In this document: positions 62,691-64,000 of the stretch, in pieces
How the letters are laid out: each line of letters opens with the position of its first letter
Position numbering within the stretch: position 1 is the stretch's first letter
From: Sinomonas atrocyanea
GTDB lineage: Bacteria > Actinomycetota > Actinomycetes > Actinomycetales > Micrococcaceae
Assembly: GCF_030812675.1 (NCBI RefSeq)
Contig: NZ_JAUSTE010000008.1
Coordinates: forward strand, 143,305 to 207,304
DNA length: 64,000 bases
Direction of reading: 5' to 3'
Position numbers and translations under genes: made by a program
Notes under the pieces: generated by a model
Database searches by the model: none
Told to the model about the DNA's origin: nothing
What the model saw: only the letters and a program-made list of their open reading frames with translations

Positions 62691-63137
62691 ATGGAACTGT
62701 CCCCACCCTCTCGCCGGCGCCTGGCCGGCCTGGCCCTCCTCCTCAGCGCAGTATCGCTGGGGGCCGCTGCCTGCTCCGGCGCAGCCATGGGCAGCAGCAG
62801 CTCCGGCAGAGGCGCGGCCCAGTCCGCGCCTGCCGCGACGGCCTCGATGGAGCCGGGCATGGCCATGGGCCCCTCGCGGACCACCGCCGCGGCGGCGGTC
62901 ACCATCCACATCAGCGCCTCGGCCTACTCCGATCCCGGCACTGTCGCCCCGGGCGCCACGGTCACGGTCATGAACATGGACGCCCGAACCCATACCGTCA
63001 CCGCGGACGGTGGCGCCTTCAAGGTCACGGCCCCGTCAGGCAGCAGTGTCACCTTCACCGCCCCGACCACGCCCGGCACCTACCCCTACCACTGCGAGTA
63101 CCACGCCGACATGCACGGAAGCCTCACCGTCGGGTGA
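62691..63137 (+). CDS. Cupredoxin-domain (plastocyanin-like) protein
   Basis: Exported protein of 148 residues with a probable lipoprotein or signal sequence (AAAC, Cys28), a Ser/Met-rich linker and a cupredoxin domain. The type-1 copper ligands are His101 (RTHTV), Cys135, His138 and Met141 in YHCEYHADMHG. It probably transfers electrons or binds copper outside the cell. It follows the sortase by 31 bases, perhaps in the same transcript. Confidence 0.88.
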   Translation: MELSPPSRRRLAGLALLLSAVSLGAAACSGAAMGSSSSGRGAAQSAPAATASMEPGMAMGPSRTTAAAAVTIHISASAYSDPGTVAPGATVTVMNMDARTHTVTADGGAFKVTAPSGSSVTFTAPTTPGTYPYHCEYHADMHGSLTVG

Positions 63138-63164
63138 CGCGGACGCCCCGCCGGCAGCTTCCGT

Positions 63165-63193
63165 GTTTGATCCCGGCGGAGGCGGGGTAGAGT
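63165..63193 (+). promoter_or_regulatory. Possible promoter of mltG
   Basis: GTTT (63165-63168), 16 bases and GGGTAG (63185-63190) resemble a stress-sigma promoter. TAGAGT (63188-63193) alternatively fits a sigma-A -10. The two readings overlap. Confidence 0.35.
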
Positions 63194-63266
63194 TCCGGGT
63201 GGCCCATGTGGGCTGGGCCCTCCCTCCCGGGCCGACAGAGGCCCAGGAGCTAGGAGCATTGATACG

Positions 63267-64000
63267 GTGACCATCCCGAGGCGACCCGGCAGGCCCCCGG
63301 CCGCCGATCCGGTTCCGGCCGGCGGCGGCGAGGCCATCACGGCCGGCCCGGGCGCGCCCGAGACGCCCGTCAGCGCCCCGGCAGCACAGCGTCCTCCGGC
63401 CAGGCACCCGCTCCGCACCGCAGCCATCGCGATGGGCGTCGTCATCGCCCTCACGGTCGCCGGCTCCATCCTGCTCGGGCTCGGACTCCGCGCGGCCCTG
63501 AAGATGGACAAGGTGACGGACTACCCCGGCCCCGGCACCGGACAGGTCCAGGTGACCGTCCAGCCCGGCGCGGGGCCCTTGACCGTGGCGCAGGAGCTCC
63601 AGCAGGACGGGGTCATCGCCGACCCCGAGACGTTCGTGCGGGCGCTCTCCGGGGCCGGCGGGAAGATCAGCCCTGGCGACTACACGTTCAAGAAGGAGAT
63701 GAAGGCCTCGGATGCGGCGGCGATCCTGGCCGGCACGGACAGTGCGAAGGTGGTCTACTTCGCGCTGAGTGCGGGGATGCGGGTGGGGGACTCGCTGGAT
63801 GCGATCGCGAAGGCGGCGTCGGTGGACCGCAAGGACCTCGATGCGCTCAATGCGAAGCCGGGGGACTTCGGGCTGCCGGCCAAGGCCAAGAGCCTGGAGG
63901 GCTATCTGGCCCCGGGGGAGTACCGGTTCCCGGTGGGGACCTCGGCCAAGGACATCCTGGCCAAGCTGGTCTCGACCACGGTGGACGAGCTGAAGCAGGA
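63267..64000 (+). CDS. mltG: Endolytic transglycosylase MltG, 3' end beyond the window
   Basis: The window ends inside this gene; about 244 residues are visible. They show a Pro-rich cytosolic N-terminus, one transmembrane helix (TAAIAMGVVIALTVAGSILLG), then the LysM-like/YceG region. The segment LEGYLAPGEYRFPVGTSAKD is the MltG hallmark. The enzyme cleaves nascent glycan strands to terminate peptidoglycan chain growth. The catalytic Glu would lie past the window edge. The GTG start has TAGGAGC upstream. Confidence 0.85.
   Translation, partial: MTIPRRPGRPPAADPVPAGGGEAITAGPGAPETPVSAPAAQRPPARHPLRTAAIAMGVVIALTVAGSILLGLGLRAALKMDKVTDYPGPGTGQVQVTVQPGAGPLTVAQELQQDGVIADPETFVRALSGAGGKISPGDYTFKKEMKASDAAAILAGTDSAKVVYFALSAGMRVGDSLDAIAKAASVDRKDLDALNAKPGDFGLPAKAKSLEGYLAPGEYRFPVGTSAKDILAKLVSTTVDELKQ

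Overview
The window is about 64 kb of very GC-rich DNA with dense, often overlapping genes. Many ATGA or GTGA stop/start junctions, GTG starts and leaderless-looking promoters point to a high-GC Gram-positive actinobacterium. A mycothiol-type nitroreductase, Actinobacteria holin-X/DUF3618 proteins, an actinobacterial Asp23 operon and class F sortase suggest the Micrococcaceae (Arthrobacter/Sinomonas-like). This is inferred from gene content, because no rRNA is present.

Layout. 1-9.2 kb: a truncated MFS exporter with MarR, formimidoylglutamase, an EF-G-like GTPase, PadR with a membrane partner, an FMN reductase, a purine permease and CopC. 9.3-12.3 kb: a small flavoprotein, a tandem universal stress protein, a nested inverted-repeat element, a small metallopeptidase and tRNA-Glu, tRNA-Asp and tRNA-Phe. 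12.5-16.9 kb: a cupin, a DUF2171 protein, a decayed gene, a DsbA-like nitroreductase and a TetR/DHA2 efflux pair. 16.9-19.7 kb: an Asp23/AmaP-type envelope-stress operon and an 11-mer-repeat protein. 19.7-24.5 kb: a sugar ABC importer with its own LacI regulator. 24.5-26.5 kb: a three-gene envelope/stress operon. 26.5-29.1 kb: a protein of unknown function, xthA and nadE.

29.2-48.9 kb is a sugar-acid catabolic island: galactonate dehydratase, KDPG/KDPGal aldolase, KDG kinase, two Gfo/Idh/MocA dehydrogenases, two TIM-barrel isomerases, a LacI regulator, a second sugar ABC importer, UxaC, UxuB, mannonate dehydratase, gluconokinase, beta-glucuronidase (frameshifted) and a glucuronide symporter. 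Together they would convert glucuronides to glucuronate, fructuronate, mannonate, 2-keto-3-deoxygluconate and then pyruvate plus glyceraldehyde-3-phosphate. Five promoters in the island share one LacI-type operator whose right half forms the -35 hexamer, and each has an extra GGCAA/T half-site exactly one helical turn upstream.

48.9-64 kb: a phosphodiesterase, a Stealth glycan phosphotransferase, L-2-hydroxyglutarate oxidase, pyrE, a possibly Tat-exported alpha/beta hydrolase, an SDR, a HAD phosphatase, a molybdate regulator with ModABC, then a surface cluster (two lipoproteins, a CHRD protein, class F sortase, a cupredoxin) and the start of mltG. I saw no CRISPR array, prophage or intact insertion sequence.
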